Positions 18,801 to 27,155 of a stretch of 64,000 nt of DNA are shown piece by piece (the stretch's first letter is position 1; each line of letters starts with the position of its first letter). The DNA is taken from assembly GCF_014748335.1 (NCBI RefSeq), contig NZ_JAAVIY010000011.1:1-64000 (forward strand), read 5' to 3'. Below the pieces are notes generated by a model. That model was not told where the DNA came from, searched no databases, and saw only the letters and a list, made by a program, of their open reading frames with translations. This DNA is from Flavobacterium selenitireducens (GTDB lineage: Bacteria; Bacteroidota; Bacteroidia; Flavobacteriales; Flavobacteriaceae). The position numbers and the translations under genes are program-made.

Positions 18801-18999
18801 GGGTTACAATCTGCCATCTGACCTGATCGGAAAAGCGGGATTGTCCAAAGTGAGATTGTACGTCATGAGCGAAAACCTTTTGACATTCACGAAATATACC
18901 GGATTCGATCCAGAAATTGGTGGAAACGTATTGGGTATCGACAGAGGGTATTATCCTCAGGCCCGCAGCATCTTGATGGGTGTCAATCTACAACTTTAA
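15895..18999 (+). CDS. susC: SusC/RagA-family TonB-linked outer membrane transporter
   Basis: This 1034-residue outer-membrane transporter imports oligosaccharides with SusD, powered by TonB. It has a signal peptide ending at GHAQ, a carboxypeptidase-regulatory-like Ig domain (about 24-95, SITGKVTDETGLPVPGTTV), a TonB-box region EEVVVVGYGTQKKS, a plug with the SusC signature DGILVDATAVQYLNQYDIES and YGTRAAGGVIVITTKKGK, and a beta-barrel ending in an aromatic-rich strand (SILMGVNLQL). It is the first gene of the PUL after a promoter match. The SusD gene starts 7 bases after its stop, so the transporter and its lid are co-expressed. Confidence 0.95.
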   Translation: MKFKKVLFFCISALLFSFIGHAQNLSITGKVTDETGLPVPGTTVTVKGTQTASMTDIDGNYQISAPSNGTLVFSFIGYQTLEQAINGNARQDARITSSAEALEEVVVVGYGTQKKSVVTGAISKVRAQDLENQPVTRVEQSLQGRTSGVIVAANAGQPGSAATVRVRGVTTLNDNDPLYVVDGILVDATAVQYLNQYDIESMEVLKDASASIYGTRAAGGVIVITTKKGKSGKLSLNYNGFAGFQNEARRVGVLNASQYATLRNEAHINGGGSPGGLPFPDPQSYGRGTDWQDQIFQNAFRESHDLSISGGNDKSNFYASFSLIDQEGIVMPSISRYQRKTFRLNSDHKITNFLRIGQTATYTNEKNIGLGNTNSEFGGPLASALNLDPITPVLMPNPTPGMPFYNNPRAVRNEDGILYGISPYVSNEMSNPLAYAQTRMGNFGWADNFSGNIYAELEPIAGLKWRTTASGKLAYYGSQAFTPEYFLTPILSATENNFYREKRSNFFWSIENTLSYARAIKDHNISVLLGQGSYVWEGEEGQGTTFFNLPITRWQDASFNFPVPIEDQTTWAATGQDIKLTSLFARLNYDYKEKYLLSALIRRDGSTNFGANNKFGNFPSISIGWVPTKEGFWPENDYVTQLKLRASYGVAGNDRGTEPFSFASIVGGGFNYTYGPGGSVAIGNTILRPANPNLKWEETTNRNVAVDLTLMNNLTLTVDVFNKKTTGILRALPIPGYVGLGNPLANLGEVENKGVEFELGYRKSFGDFKVGVNGNISFLKNKINSIAPDVDFYDVANVQSSTYQISRNQVGESFGSFYGFVTQGIFQNQAEIDAYVGPDGSPIQPNAVPGDFRWKDLNNDGSIDGDDRKVIGKPLPDYTYGITVNFEYKNFDLSIFGQGVGGNQIYNGLRRLDLGNANWQNNALNRWTGEGTSNSYPRVSTTDNNRNFSNPSTFYLEDGDYFRIKTIQLGYNLPSDLIGKAGLSKVRLYVMSENLLTFTKYTGFDPEIGGNVLGIDRGYYPQARSILMGVNLQL

Positions 19000-19006
19000 A
19001 AAATCT

Positions 19007-20554
19007 ATGACTATGAAAACAAAAATGATCAGATGGTCTTTTGCGGCGACGGCGGTGTTTTTCCTGTCGGTAAGCTGTGGTGAAGACTTTGTTACAACCA
19101 AGCCGGACGGCCTCTTCTTCGAAGATAACTATTACAAGAATGAAACCCAGGCTTTTAGCGGACTGCTTGCAGTGTACGATGTCCTGCGCAAGAATTCCAA
19201 CGGTTTCGAGAACATGATTACCATGTTCAACGCTGGTTCTGACGACTTTTACGCAGGTGGAGGTGGTGCAACGGATGGTACGGGAATCCAATCGTTCTCC
19301 AACTATACGATAGACGAGGCTACGATTCCGGGAAGCTACTGGAATGACTATTATGCAGGAATTGCTCGTGCCAACATCCTTATCGAGAAACTACCGGCAG
19401 CGGATTTCGGAAACAACGAGGCAGCCCGTACACGATTTTTGGCAGAGGCAAGAGCGCTTCGTGCGTACTACTACTTCCAATTGGTCACGATGTTCAAGAA
19501 CATTCCCTTGATCACGACTCGCCTGGAAGCTTCGGAGCTATTTAATGTCCCACAAGCCGATCCTGCGGAGGTTTACGCTTTTATCGAAGCCGAAATGCTC
19601 GAATCTTTGGAAGATTTGCCTGTCATGCTTCCTGTTAGAGTTGGCGATGACTTGTACTCTCGTGAAGCGGGCCGACTAACCCAGGGAGCCGTTAAAGCAC
19701 TTTTGGGGAAAGTTTATCTTTATCAGCAAAAATGGTCCCAGGCAGCTGCGCAATTGGCAGATGTAAACGGAACTCCTGGAGGCACAAGCATGTACGGTTA
19801 CAAACTCGTCGATAATTTTGCCGACCTTTGGAGTGTTTCCAATAAATTCAACACAGAATCGATCCTGGAAGTCTACCACACCAACCAAAGTAACTCTTCA
19901 TGGGGGAACTGGGGAAGCGGTTCAGACGAAGGAAACAGCGTGAACCAAATGGTAGGCCCACGCGGTTATTCTCGTCCAAGTGGTTCTACTGCTCCTGATT
20001 TCTGGCCTGGATGGGCATTCAACCCAGCTACACCTGGACTTGCAGCCGCAATGGCTGGCGATCCTCGTGCCGCTTCGACGCTTTTGGATATGAGCACAGT
20101 CGACGCGACTTATGCGCCAGCTTACATGGATACAGGTTTCTTCCTCAGAAAATTCATGCCGCTTAACGGCGAACGGACTACCGGAGGTGGAACAGCAGAG
20201 CTCAACTTCCAACAGGATACATACCTCGTCCGTTTGGCCGATACTTACCTTATGGAGGCAGAAGCCATCGTCAACGGTGGAGGCGACCTTACCCGTGCCC
20301 AACAATTGTTGGACGCAGTACGCGACCGCGTAGGTTTGGGATCTATCCCGGCTACGGAGCAGAACATCTTCAACGAGCGTCGTCTCGAGCTTGCCGGAGA
20401 AGGTTTCCGTTGGTTCGACATCGTTCGCACAGGAAGAGGTACGGCACTTTTGGGAAGCCGTGGTTTCCAGGCGAACAAGAACGAGGTTTTGCCTATTCCA
20501 TTGCGCGAAAGACAAAACACTGTAATCGATCAAAACGAAGGTTATAACAACTAA
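19007..20554 (+). CDS. susD: SusD/RagB-family surface glycan-binding lipoprotein
   Basis: This lipoprotein of about 515 residues forms the lid over the SusC pore and binds glycan at the cell surface. The lipobox is VSCGEDF, with acidic residues after Cys that fit the surface-export signal of Bacteroidota lipoproteins. The family's alpha-helical TPR-like start is seen in ETQAFSGLLAVYDVLRKN and ARALRAYYYFQLV, and the C-terminal SusD signature ERRLELAGEGFRWFDIVRTG is intact. The start is set at 19007, just past the SusC stop; ATG 19013 is equally possible, while an earlier in-frame ATG at 18980 lies inside susC. Substrate residues cannot be assigned by eye. Confidence 0.94.
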   Translation: MTMKTKMIRWSFAATAVFFLSVSCGEDFVTTKPDGLFFEDNYYKNETQAFSGLLAVYDVLRKNSNGFENMITMFNAGSDDFYAGGGGATDGTGIQSFSNYTIDEATIPGSYWNDYYAGIARANILIEKLPAADFGNNEAARTRFLAEARALRAYYYFQLVTMFKNIPLITTRLEASELFNVPQADPAEVYAFIEAEMLESLEDLPVMLPVRVGDDLYSREAGRLTQGAVKALLGKVYLYQQKWSQAAAQLADVNGTPGGTSMYGYKLVDNFADLWSVSNKFNTESILEVYHTNQSNSSWGNWGSGSDEGNSVNQMVGPRGYSRPSGSTAPDFWPGWAFNPATPGLAAAMAGDPRAASTLLDMSTVDATYAPAYMDTGFFLRKFMPLNGERTTGGGTAELNFQQDTYLVRLADTYLMEAEAIVNGGGDLTRAQQLLDAVRDRVGLGSIPATEQNIFNERRLELAGEGFRWFDIVRTGRGTALLGSRGFQANKNEVLPIPLRERQNTVIDQNEGYNN

Positions 20555-20567
20555 AAAAAAGCATATC

Positions 20568-21443
20568 ATGAATTTTAGAAATTTAGCTTATACAGCTTTG
20601 GTTGCGATGTCGGCTGCTTTTTGGTCGTGTACGCCAAATGACGACGCCGACGGAAACGGTATCGTTTCACCTGAACTCGACGCCTCCTTTACCATTACCC
20701 CGGTAGCCGGCAGCCCGAACCGCTTTTTGCTACAAGCAACCGGAAGCAACGACAATACGCTTGCACATTACTGGAACACGGGTTCAGGTAATGGCGGGAG
20801 CGGATTGGTAACTTCCAAGGAAATTTTCCTTCCGGACGCAGGAACCTATACCATTACGCACACGCAGGTCGGAATTGGCGGGGCACAATATACAAGCTCC
20901 CAGGAACTCGAAGTCGAGACATCTGACCCGGTTGCAGGAAACCTGATAAGAGGCGGAAAGTTTGAAACGGCGGAGGATATCGCCCAGTGGCAATTGTTTC
21001 CACAGTCAATCGCGGGTTCTGCATGGACGTTCGCTAACGGAGAAGCCACAATGACCGGAAGCATCAACTGGAATCACCAGCACTTGTATCAGGCGATTCA
21101 GGTAGAGGCCGGGCACACTTACAAATTCGATATGAAGGTAAAAGGCCTTGGCAACACCATGGATACCTACATGGAATGGTATGCCGGATATAATCCTCCG
21201 ACTGGAAACGATTATAACGAAGGCGGACAAATCCTCGCGCTCAACACTTGGGCAGGATGTGCCATCGGTCCTTTCGAAGGCTTGCTTTCAGAAGTAGGCT
21301 GCGGAGGCGACACTTCAGAAGGCTTGAAAGTATTCCCTACCAGCGGAACCGTTTACGTCGTATTGCGTTCTGCAAGCGGATACGCATCGGCCACGCCATT
21401 TTCTATAACGATCGACAACGTAGAAGTTCGTCGCATCGATTAA
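20568..21443 (+). CDS. Surface glycan-binding lipoprotein, PKD-like plus carbohydrate-binding domain
   Basis: This 291-residue lipoprotein (lipobox FWSCTPNDDAD, with an acidic surface-export motif) has an N-terminal PKD/Ig-like domain (about 35-120, including TFSI-like strands and YTITHTQVG) and a C-terminal jelly-roll resembling CBM4/9-like modules (about 125-291, NLIRGGKFETAEDIAQWQ through SITIDNVEVRRID). Its place directly after susD is where SusE/SusF-type or other surface glycan-binding proteins are usually encoded. It starts 13 bases after susD and a hairpin follows. It is inferred to increase affinity for the polysaccharide; it has no catalytic motif. Confidence 0.75.
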   Translation: MNFRNLAYTALVAMSAAFWSCTPNDDADGNGIVSPELDASFTITPVAGSPNRFLLQATGSNDNTLAHYWNTGSGNGGSGLVTSKEIFLPDAGTYTITHTQVGIGGAQYTSSQELEVETSDPVAGNLIRGGKFETAEDIAQWQLFPQSIAGSAWTFANGEATMTGSINWNHQHLYQAIQVEAGHTYKFDMKVKGLGNTMDTYMEWYAGYNPPTGNDYNEGGQILALNTWAGCAIGPFEGLLSEVGCGGDTSEGLKVFPTSGTVYVVLRSASGYASATPFSITIDNVEVRRID

Positions 21444-21463
21444 TTTTTTGTTTGGGTTAGTTT

Positions 21464-21502
21464 AAATAGCCTGTACTCTCTTTTGAATACAGGCTATTTT
21501 TT
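21464..21502 (+). terminator. Hairpin terminator/attenuator inside the PUL
   Basis: AAATAGCCTGTA (21464-21475) pairs with TACAGGCTATTT (21488-21499) and is followed by T residues. It separates the transport/binding genes from the hydrolase genes and may lower expression of the latter. Confidence 0.82.
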
Positions 21503-21568
21503 AACAGTTACGTCCCGGATCTTTTCGGACGCTATTCCACAGGCATTCCGCCACAACCAATTCCAGAA

Positions 21569-22990
21569 ATGAAGAAATCTATCCTTATGCTGATGGTGTC
21601 AGCGTTGCCTTCTATTGCCTTTTCGCAACTCAATGGGAAGAAAGCGACTATCTATACGACAGCCGAAAACACCACAATGCGGCTCACCCGGTCTGGAGAA
21701 GTAACCTTTTCGGAAGCAAAACAACCATTGGAAACCGAAATATGTGTGTTCGTCTCGCCAAACAAGACCTTTCAGTCGATTTTGGGAATAGGAGGCGCGA
21801 TCACAGACGCCAGCGCCGAAGTTTTCGCGACGCTTTCGGCCGGCAAGCAAAAAGAGTTCCTCGACGCTTACTACAGCGCCGATAAAGGCATCGGCTATTC
21901 GCTGATCAGAACCAATATCCACAGCTGTGATTTCAGCAGCGGAAGTTACACTTACATCAAAGAAGGCGATAAGGAACTAAAATCGTTCAACATCGACCAC
22001 GATCGAAAATTCAGGTTGCCGTTACTCAAAAAGGCGCTCGCGACGGCCGGAATCGTACCGTTCTATGTGAGCCCGTGGAGCCCGCCGGCGTTCATGAAAG
22101 ACAACAAAAATATGTTGCGCGGCGGCAAGTTGCTGCCCGAGTTCAGGCAAGCCTGGGCAAATTACTACGTAAAATACATCCAGGCGCTCGAAAAAGAAGG
22201 CATCCCGGTTTGGGGATTATCCGTCCAGAACGAGCCGATGGCTGTCCAAACCTGGGAATCGTGCATTTTCACGGCAGAAGAAGAACGAGACTTCCTCAAA
22301 AACCATCTCGGCCCTACGATCCAAAAGGAATTGGGCGACAAAAAAATTATCGTTTGGGATCACAATCGCGACCTGATGAACCAGCGCGCCAACGTGATCT
22401 TCGGCGATCCGGAAGCGTCAAAGTATGCTTGGGGAATGGGCTTTCACTGGTATGAAACCTGGACCGGCGGCAAACCGCTGTTTGAAAATGTGCAGAAGGT
22501 GGCTGAGGCCTACCCTGATAAAAAGCTCATTTTTACCGAAGGCTGCGTAGAGAAATTCGACGCCAAACAGTATCAGCATTGGCCAAATGGCGAGCGTTAC
22601 GGCCAACAGATGATCCACGATTTCAACAACAGCACCGTGGCCTGGACAGATTGGAACATCCTGCTCGATGAGAAAGGCGGGCCGAACCACGTTGGCAATT
22701 TCTGTTTTGCACCTATCCACGTCGATACGAAGTCGGGCGAGATCATTTACACGCCTTCGTATTATTACATCGGACACTTCTCGAAATTCGTACGCCCCGA
22801 GGCCAAACGCGTCTCAACGGTCGTCAGCCGCAGCTCGCTCATCAGTACATCTTTCGTGAATAAGGACGGCAAAATGGTAACGGTGGTCATGAACCAAACC
22901 GACGAAAAAGTGACCTACAATTTGTTTGTGGACGCTTCGAAAACGATTGTCGAAATTCCGGCTCACGCCATCCAGACGGTCGTCTACTAA
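21569..22990 (+). CDS. Glycoside hydrolase family 30 beta-glucanase/glucosidase
   Basis: This 473-residue secreted or periplasmic hydrolase has a signal peptide (ending IAFSQ), a (beta/alpha)8 barrel and a small C-terminal beta domain. Family landmarks are GIGGAITDASAEVF at the N-terminus, FYVSPWSPPAFMKDN, the acid/base Glu222 in SVQNEP and the nucleophile Glu324 in IFTEGC. GH30 includes glucosylceramidases, beta-1,6-glucanases and beta-glucosidases; with a SusCD pair in Bacteroidota a beta-1,6-glucanase of the GH30_3 type is my preferred reading, not proven. It has no T9SS tail, so it probably acts in the periplasm or, if lipid-free, in the medium. The following GH5 gene begins 35 bases later. 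Confidence 0.88.
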   Translation: MKKSILMLMVSALPSIAFSQLNGKKATIYTTAENTTMRLTRSGEVTFSEAKQPLETEICVFVSPNKTFQSILGIGGAITDASAEVFATLSAGKQKEFLDAYYSADKGIGYSLIRTNIHSCDFSSGSYTYIKEGDKELKSFNIDHDRKFRLPLLKKALATAGIVPFYVSPWSPPAFMKDNKNMLRGGKLLPEFRQAWANYYVKYIQALEKEGIPVWGLSVQNEPMAVQTWESCIFTAEEERDFLKNHLGPTIQKELGDKKIIVWDHNRDLMNQRANVIFGDPEASKYAWGMGFHWYETWTGGKPLFENVQKVAEAYPDKKLIFTEGCVEKFDAKQYQHWPNGERYGQQMIHDFNNSTVAWTDWNILLDEKGGPNHVGNFCFAPIHVDTKSGEIIYTPSYYYIGHFSKFVRPEAKRVSTVVSRSSLISTSFVNKDGKMVTVVMNQTDEKVTYNLFVDASKTIVEIPAHAIQTVVY

Positions 22991-23024
22991 ACATCAGCTA
23001 AAAATCAAAAAAAAAGACAACGAC

Positions 23025-26000
23025 ATGAAACGAATTTTAACCATGATGTTGCTCGCGCTTTCCGTGGCGGGTCATTCCCAATACATGCGCAGGGACGGGC
23101 AACAGATACTGGATCACAACGGCCAGCCGATCATCCTTAGAGGATTGGGCCTTGGCGGATGGATGGTTCAGGAAGGATACATGCTGCAGACCGACGCATT
23201 TGCCGGGCCCCAGCACAAGATCCGTGAAAAAATCACGCAACTCATCGGTACGGCAAATACTGAAACGTTTTACCAAGCGTATCGCGACAACGGAATCACC
23301 AAACGCGACATCGATTCACTCAAGGCATGGGGCTTCAACTCCGTGCGTTTGCCGATGCACTACAATCTTTACACCCTTCCGATCGAACAGGAATCCGGGG
23401 GCGGAAATACCTGGCTTGACGAAGGGTTTGAGCGGACCGACCAACTGTTGGAGTGGTGTGAGCAAAATCAGATGTACCTGATCCTCGACATGCACGCCAC
23501 TCCGGGAGGTCAGGGCAAGGACGCGAACATCTCCGACTATGACGCTACGAAACCGTCGCTTTGGGAGAGTGAAGCCAACAGGACGAAACTTATCGCATTG
23601 TGGCGAAAGTTGGCCGACCGTTACAAAGATCGACAATGGATCGGAGGCTATGACCTGATCAACGAGCCCAACTGGTCGTTCACCCAAGGCGGGAACATCA
23701 ACGGATGTACCGAGAATGCCAACACGCCGTTGCGCGATCTTTACATCCAACTTACCAATGCGATCCGCGAAGTGGACACCAACCACATGATTATCATCGA
23801 AGGGAATTGTTGGGGAAATAATTACAACGGCATTCTGTCTGCGACCAACCAACCCTGGGACAACAACATGGCGTTGAGTTTCCACAAATACTGGAACGCC
23901 AATACCCAAGGCGCCATCCAGGGAATGCTCAATTTGAGGACGACTTATAATTTGCCGATCTGGCTTGGGGAAACCGGAGAGAATTCAAACGTCTGGTTCA
24001 AAGACGCGATTTCGCTCTGTGAGTCCAACAACATCGGTTGGGCATGGTGGCCGATGAAAAAAATCGACAATATTTCCGGCCCGGCATCGGTAACCAAAAC
24101 CGCTGAATACCAAACCTTGCTCAATTATTGGCAAAACGGCGGCAATGCACCGTCCCAGACATTTGCGTTCAATGCGCTGATGCAGATCGCCGAAAATTAC
24201 AAAATGGAAAACGTGACGTTGCGACCTGATGTGATCGACGCCATGTTCCGCCAGGTGCAAACTACGGAAACCAAGAAGTACAAAGATCACCCGATTCCCG
24301 GAAAAGTTTTCGCCACCGAATTCGACATGGGGCACAACGGCGTGGCTTATTTTGACAAAGTTGTCGCAAACTACCGAACCGATACCGGAACTTTCGAGGC
24401 CTGGAACAACGGTTGGAGCATGCGCAACGACGGAGTCGACATACAGCCTTCTACCGATGCGGTCAACAACGGCTTCCAGATCGGTTGGACAGAAGACAAC
24501 GAGTGGCTGACCTATTCGCTGACAGCTCCGTCGCTGACGGCTTACGATATCGACATTCGCTACAGCGGAAGCGGGAAAATCCATTTCGAGGATACCGACG
24601 GAAACATTTCCGAATCGATAATCCTACCCAATTCAGGCGGATTCACGACATTCCAAACCATTACCGTAACCGACATCTTGTTGCAGGCAGGCCTCAATAA
24701 GGTAAAACTGTATATCGAAACAGGTGGCTTCAACCTGAACTGGTTCGAGCTCAAAAATCCTCACGCTTCGTCTGCCGCTATGTTTAAAGTCATCGATGCT
24801 TCAACCTCCGCACTTGGAAACAAAGTCAATGTCGTTTTCAACAAGCAGATCCAAACGGGCATCAACTTTAGCCAAAGCGCCTTTACACTTAAGGTCAACG
24901 GTACTGCGGTTCCGGCGACGGTTGCTTATTCGACCGAGGACAACCGCACACTCGTTTTCACGCCGTCAACGCCTATCAATCCCGGAAATTCGGTAACGCT
25001 CAGCTATGCCGGAGGCAATCTTTTGGCTTCGGATGCGACCGCTCACGCCGCATTTACCGACAAGCCCGTGACCAACCGCGTCGGCAGTATCCTTGGGATT
25101 TCGGGCACCGTCCAAGCGGAGAATTTTTACTCCAATAACGGCTTGCAACTCGAAAACAGCAACGATATCGGTGGCGGACAGAACATCGCATACACCGATG
25201 CCGGTGATTCACTTCAATATCTTGTAAACGTACAAACTACAGGAAACTACAAAATCGAGTGGCGCACCTCGGGCGAAAGCCAGGTAGGATCGGCCCAGAT
25301 CCAGATGATAGGGGAGACGACCCAGGATATCCAAACCGTAAATTTCCCGGCCACAGGAGGTTGGCAAACCTGGCAAACGGTGGAATCTTTCGGCACGCTG
25401 ACCGCCGGTCGATACATCATGAAAGTGAACATTCTAAGTCCCGGCTTCAACCTGAACTGGATCCGTTTTTCGTATCAGGTTCCCGATGACGACGGAGATG
25501 GAGTCGGAAATGCTTCTGATAACTGTCCGAATACACCTTCGGGCGATGTCGTCGATTTTAGCGGTTGTACGATGTTTACCCTTCCGACAAACAATTTTTC
25601 CGTGAGCACGAGCTCGGAAACGTGCCGCAGTTCCAATAACGGAGCGATTTCAATTTCTGCGGTGGCCAACCACAACTACGTGGCGACACTTACGGGGAAC
25701 GGCGTCAACCTCTCGATGGCGTTCAACAGCGCGGCTTCTTTCCCGAACCTCAATGCGGGTGTTTACCAGTTGTGCATTGCGATACCGTCCTCTCCATCGT
25801 TTCAGCAATGTTACAATGTTGTGGTAACGGAACCGGAAGATTTGGGTGTTTTCTCTCGCGTCGACGAGCGTGCTTTCCGATTGGAACTCGATCTCGAAGG
25901 CAGCGAAACCTATCGCATCGAACTCAATGGAATCCAATATATGACCGATCAGCATTCGATCGTACTCGATCTCGAAGCGGGTAGAAACGAACTGTTGGTC

Positions 26001-26297
26001 AAGACCGATCGCGAATGCCAGGGCGTACATCGCCAAACGATCGTGATGAACGACATAATGTCGGTTTACCCGAACCCGGCGCGACAGGAGCTCGTCAATG
26101 TTTTACTTCCGTCCGCAAAAGCAGGGAATGTGACGCTTGAAGTCTATTCGATGATTGGTAAAAAAGTAGCATCCTACCAATTGCCTGCCCAGGAACGTAC
26201 CGTCAGTTTTGACGCGTCCGCATTCGCATCGGGAACATATTTGCTCAAAGTCGTGAGCCCAACGGGAACCTATAATACCAAATTCGTAAAACTATGA
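23025..26297 (+). CDS. Secreted GH5 glycanase with two CBM6-like domains and T9SS type A tail
   Basis: This modular enzyme has 1090 residues. Order: signal peptide (to about 18), GH5 barrel (about 20-365) with acid/base Glu214 in LINEPN and nucleophile Glu316 in LGETGEN, a linker, CBM6-like domain 1 (about 427-578), an Ig/Big-like domain (about 582-685), CBM6-like domain 2 (about 692-817), a thrombospondin-type-3-like calcium loop (DDDGDGVGNASDNCP), an Ig-like spacer, and a T9SS type A sorting domain (about 1012-1090, VYPNPARQE to KFVKL). It is therefore predicted to be released or anchored at the surface by the porU/porV system. The ATG at 23025 gives the signal peptide; an upstream in-frame ATG at 22926 lies in the GH30 gene. 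Its stop overlaps the next start by ATGA. Confidence 0.92.
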   Translation: MKRILTMMLLALSVAGHSQYMRRDGQQILDHNGQPIILRGLGLGGWMVQEGYMLQTDAFAGPQHKIREKITQLIGTANTETFYQAYRDNGITKRDIDSLKAWGFNSVRLPMHYNLYTLPIEQESGGGNTWLDEGFERTDQLLEWCEQNQMYLILDMHATPGGQGKDANISDYDATKPSLWESEANRTKLIALWRKLADRYKDRQWIGGYDLINEPNWSFTQGGNINGCTENANTPLRDLYIQLTNAIREVDTNHMIIIEGNCWGNNYNGILSATNQPWDNNMALSFHKYWNANTQGAIQGMLNLRTTYNLPIWLGETGENSNVWFKDAISLCESNNIGWAWWPMKKIDNISGPASVTKTAEYQTLLNYWQNGGNAPSQTFAFNALMQIAENYKMENVTLRPDVIDAMFRQVQTTETKKYKDHPIPGKVFATEFDMGHNGVAYFDKVVANYRTDTGTFEAWNNGWSMRNDGVDIQPSTDAVNNGFQIGWTEDNEWLTYSLTAPSLTAYDIDIRYSGSGKIHFEDTDGNISESIILPNSGGFTTFQTITVTDILLQAGLNKVKLYIETGGFNLNWFELKNPHASSAAMFKVIDASTSALGNKVNVVFNKQIQTGINFSQSAFTLKVNGTAVPATVAYSTEDNRTLVFTPSTPINPGNSVTLSYAGGNLLASDATAHAAFTDKPVTNRVGSILGISGTVQAENFYSNNGLQLENSNDIGGGQNIAYTDAGDSLQYLVNVQTTGNYKIEWRTSGESQVGSAQIQMIGETTQDIQTVNFPATGGWQTWQTVESFGTLTAGRYIMKVNILSPGFNLNWIRFSYQVPDDDGDGVGNASDNCPNTPSGDVVDFSGCTMFTLPTNNFSVSTSSETCRSSNNGAISISAVANHNYVATLTGNGVNLSMAFNSAASFPNLNAGVYQLCIAIPSSPSFQQCYNVVVTEPEDLGVFSRVDERAFRLELDLEGSETYRIELNGIQYMTDQHSIVLDLEAGRNELLVKTDRECQGVHRQTIVMNDIMSVYPNPARQELVNVLLPSAKAGNVTLEVYSMIGKKVASYQLPAQERTVSFDASAFASGTYLLKVVSPTGTYNTKFVKL

Positions 26298-26977
26298 AAA
26301 ATATAATTTCAGTTTTAGCCATAGCCTTGCTGGCCTTTTCATGCGGCGACAGCGACGAAGGTGGCGGTGGCGGCAATCCGTCCCAGGCCGCATTGATCGC
26401 GCCGATAGACAATTCGGAATGTTTGACCGGAACGCCGGTTTCGGCAACGCAGTCTTCGGTAACGTTCGAATGGAATCCTTCGGAAAACACCGACAGCTAT
26501 TTCCTTTACGTAAAGAATCTTGCCACGGGAACCTCGTCCCAGTTCAATGCCGGGACTTCGCTTACCTACCAGGTTACGCTTCAAAAAGGCACGCCGTATT
26601 CGTGGTACGTAAGTTCGCGAAAGGAAGGGCGCACATCTGTAGCAAGCCCTACCTGGAAGTTTTATAACGCTGCCGAGAGCGTGACCAATTACGCGCCTTT
26701 TCCTGCGGAGGTCATCCATCCGCAGATGAGCACGACTTATGCGGGAGCCACCGTCGACTTGCAATGGTCGGCAGATGATCTCGAAGACGATATTGAAAAC
26801 TACCAGGTGTATTTCGGGACGGCACAGAATCCTACGACTTTGTTGTCTACCGTTACCCAGCCGCAGCTTCCCAACGTCGCCGTGGCTTCAGGCAATAATT
26901 ACTATTGGAAAGTAGTGACTGTCGATGCCCAGGGCAACAGTTCGACGTCGCAAACCTTCCAATTCAGAGTACAGTAA
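26294..26977 (+). CDS. FN3-like surface lipoprotein of the PUL
   Basis: This 227-residue lipoprotein has the lipobox AFSCGDSDE, followed by an acidic and poly-Gly stretch that fits a surface-export signal. The remainder is two fibronectin type III-like units (about 35-125 and 130-227), seen from repeated patterns such as VTFEWNPSENTDSYFLYV and VDLQWSADDLEDDIENYQVYF with a later YYWKVVTVDAQGN. The start overlaps the GH5 stop (ATGA), so the two are translationally coupled. There is no catalytic motif; a second glycan-binding or scaffold role is inferred from context. A strong terminator ends the PUL after it. Confidence 0.78.
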   Translation: MKNIISVLAIALLAFSCGDSDEGGGGGNPSQAALIAPIDNSECLTGTPVSATQSSVTFEWNPSENTDSYFLYVKNLATGTSSQFNAGTSLTYQVTLQKGTPYSWYVSSRKEGRTSVASPTWKFYNAAESVTNYAPFPAEVIHPQMSTTYAGATVDLQWSADDLEDDIENYQVYFGTAQNPTTLLSTVTQPQLPNVAVASGNNYYWKVVTVDAQGNSSTSQTFQFRVQ

Positions 26978-27003
26978 ATTCGTTTTAAGTTAGATTTGTC
27001 AGG

Positions 27004-27030
27004 AAACTCCCCTTGTGGGAGTTTTTTTTT
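27004..27030 (+). terminator. Terminator of the PUL operon
   Basis: AAACTCCC (27004-27011) pairs with GGGAGTTT (27017-27024) across a 5-base loop and is followed by a run of T. Confidence 0.88.
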
Positions 27031-27097
27031 GCGTTGAGACGGCTGAGGGCAACACACCGTTTGTGTTGCAATTCCTTTTTCAGATGTTTTGTTTGCG

Positions 27098-27105
27098 TAC
27101 TTTTG
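27098..27105 (+). promoter_or_regulatory. -7 promoter element for the SulP gene
   Basis: TACTTTTG followed by C matches TAnnTTTG exactly. No well-spaced TTG is visible (nearest good one is 29 bases up). The start would be near 27111, about 45 bases before the ATG. Confidence 0.45.
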
Positions 27106-27155
27106 CCGCCTGATCTTCCCAAATTTTGTGAAAGTGCACCTACGCGATTACCGCC

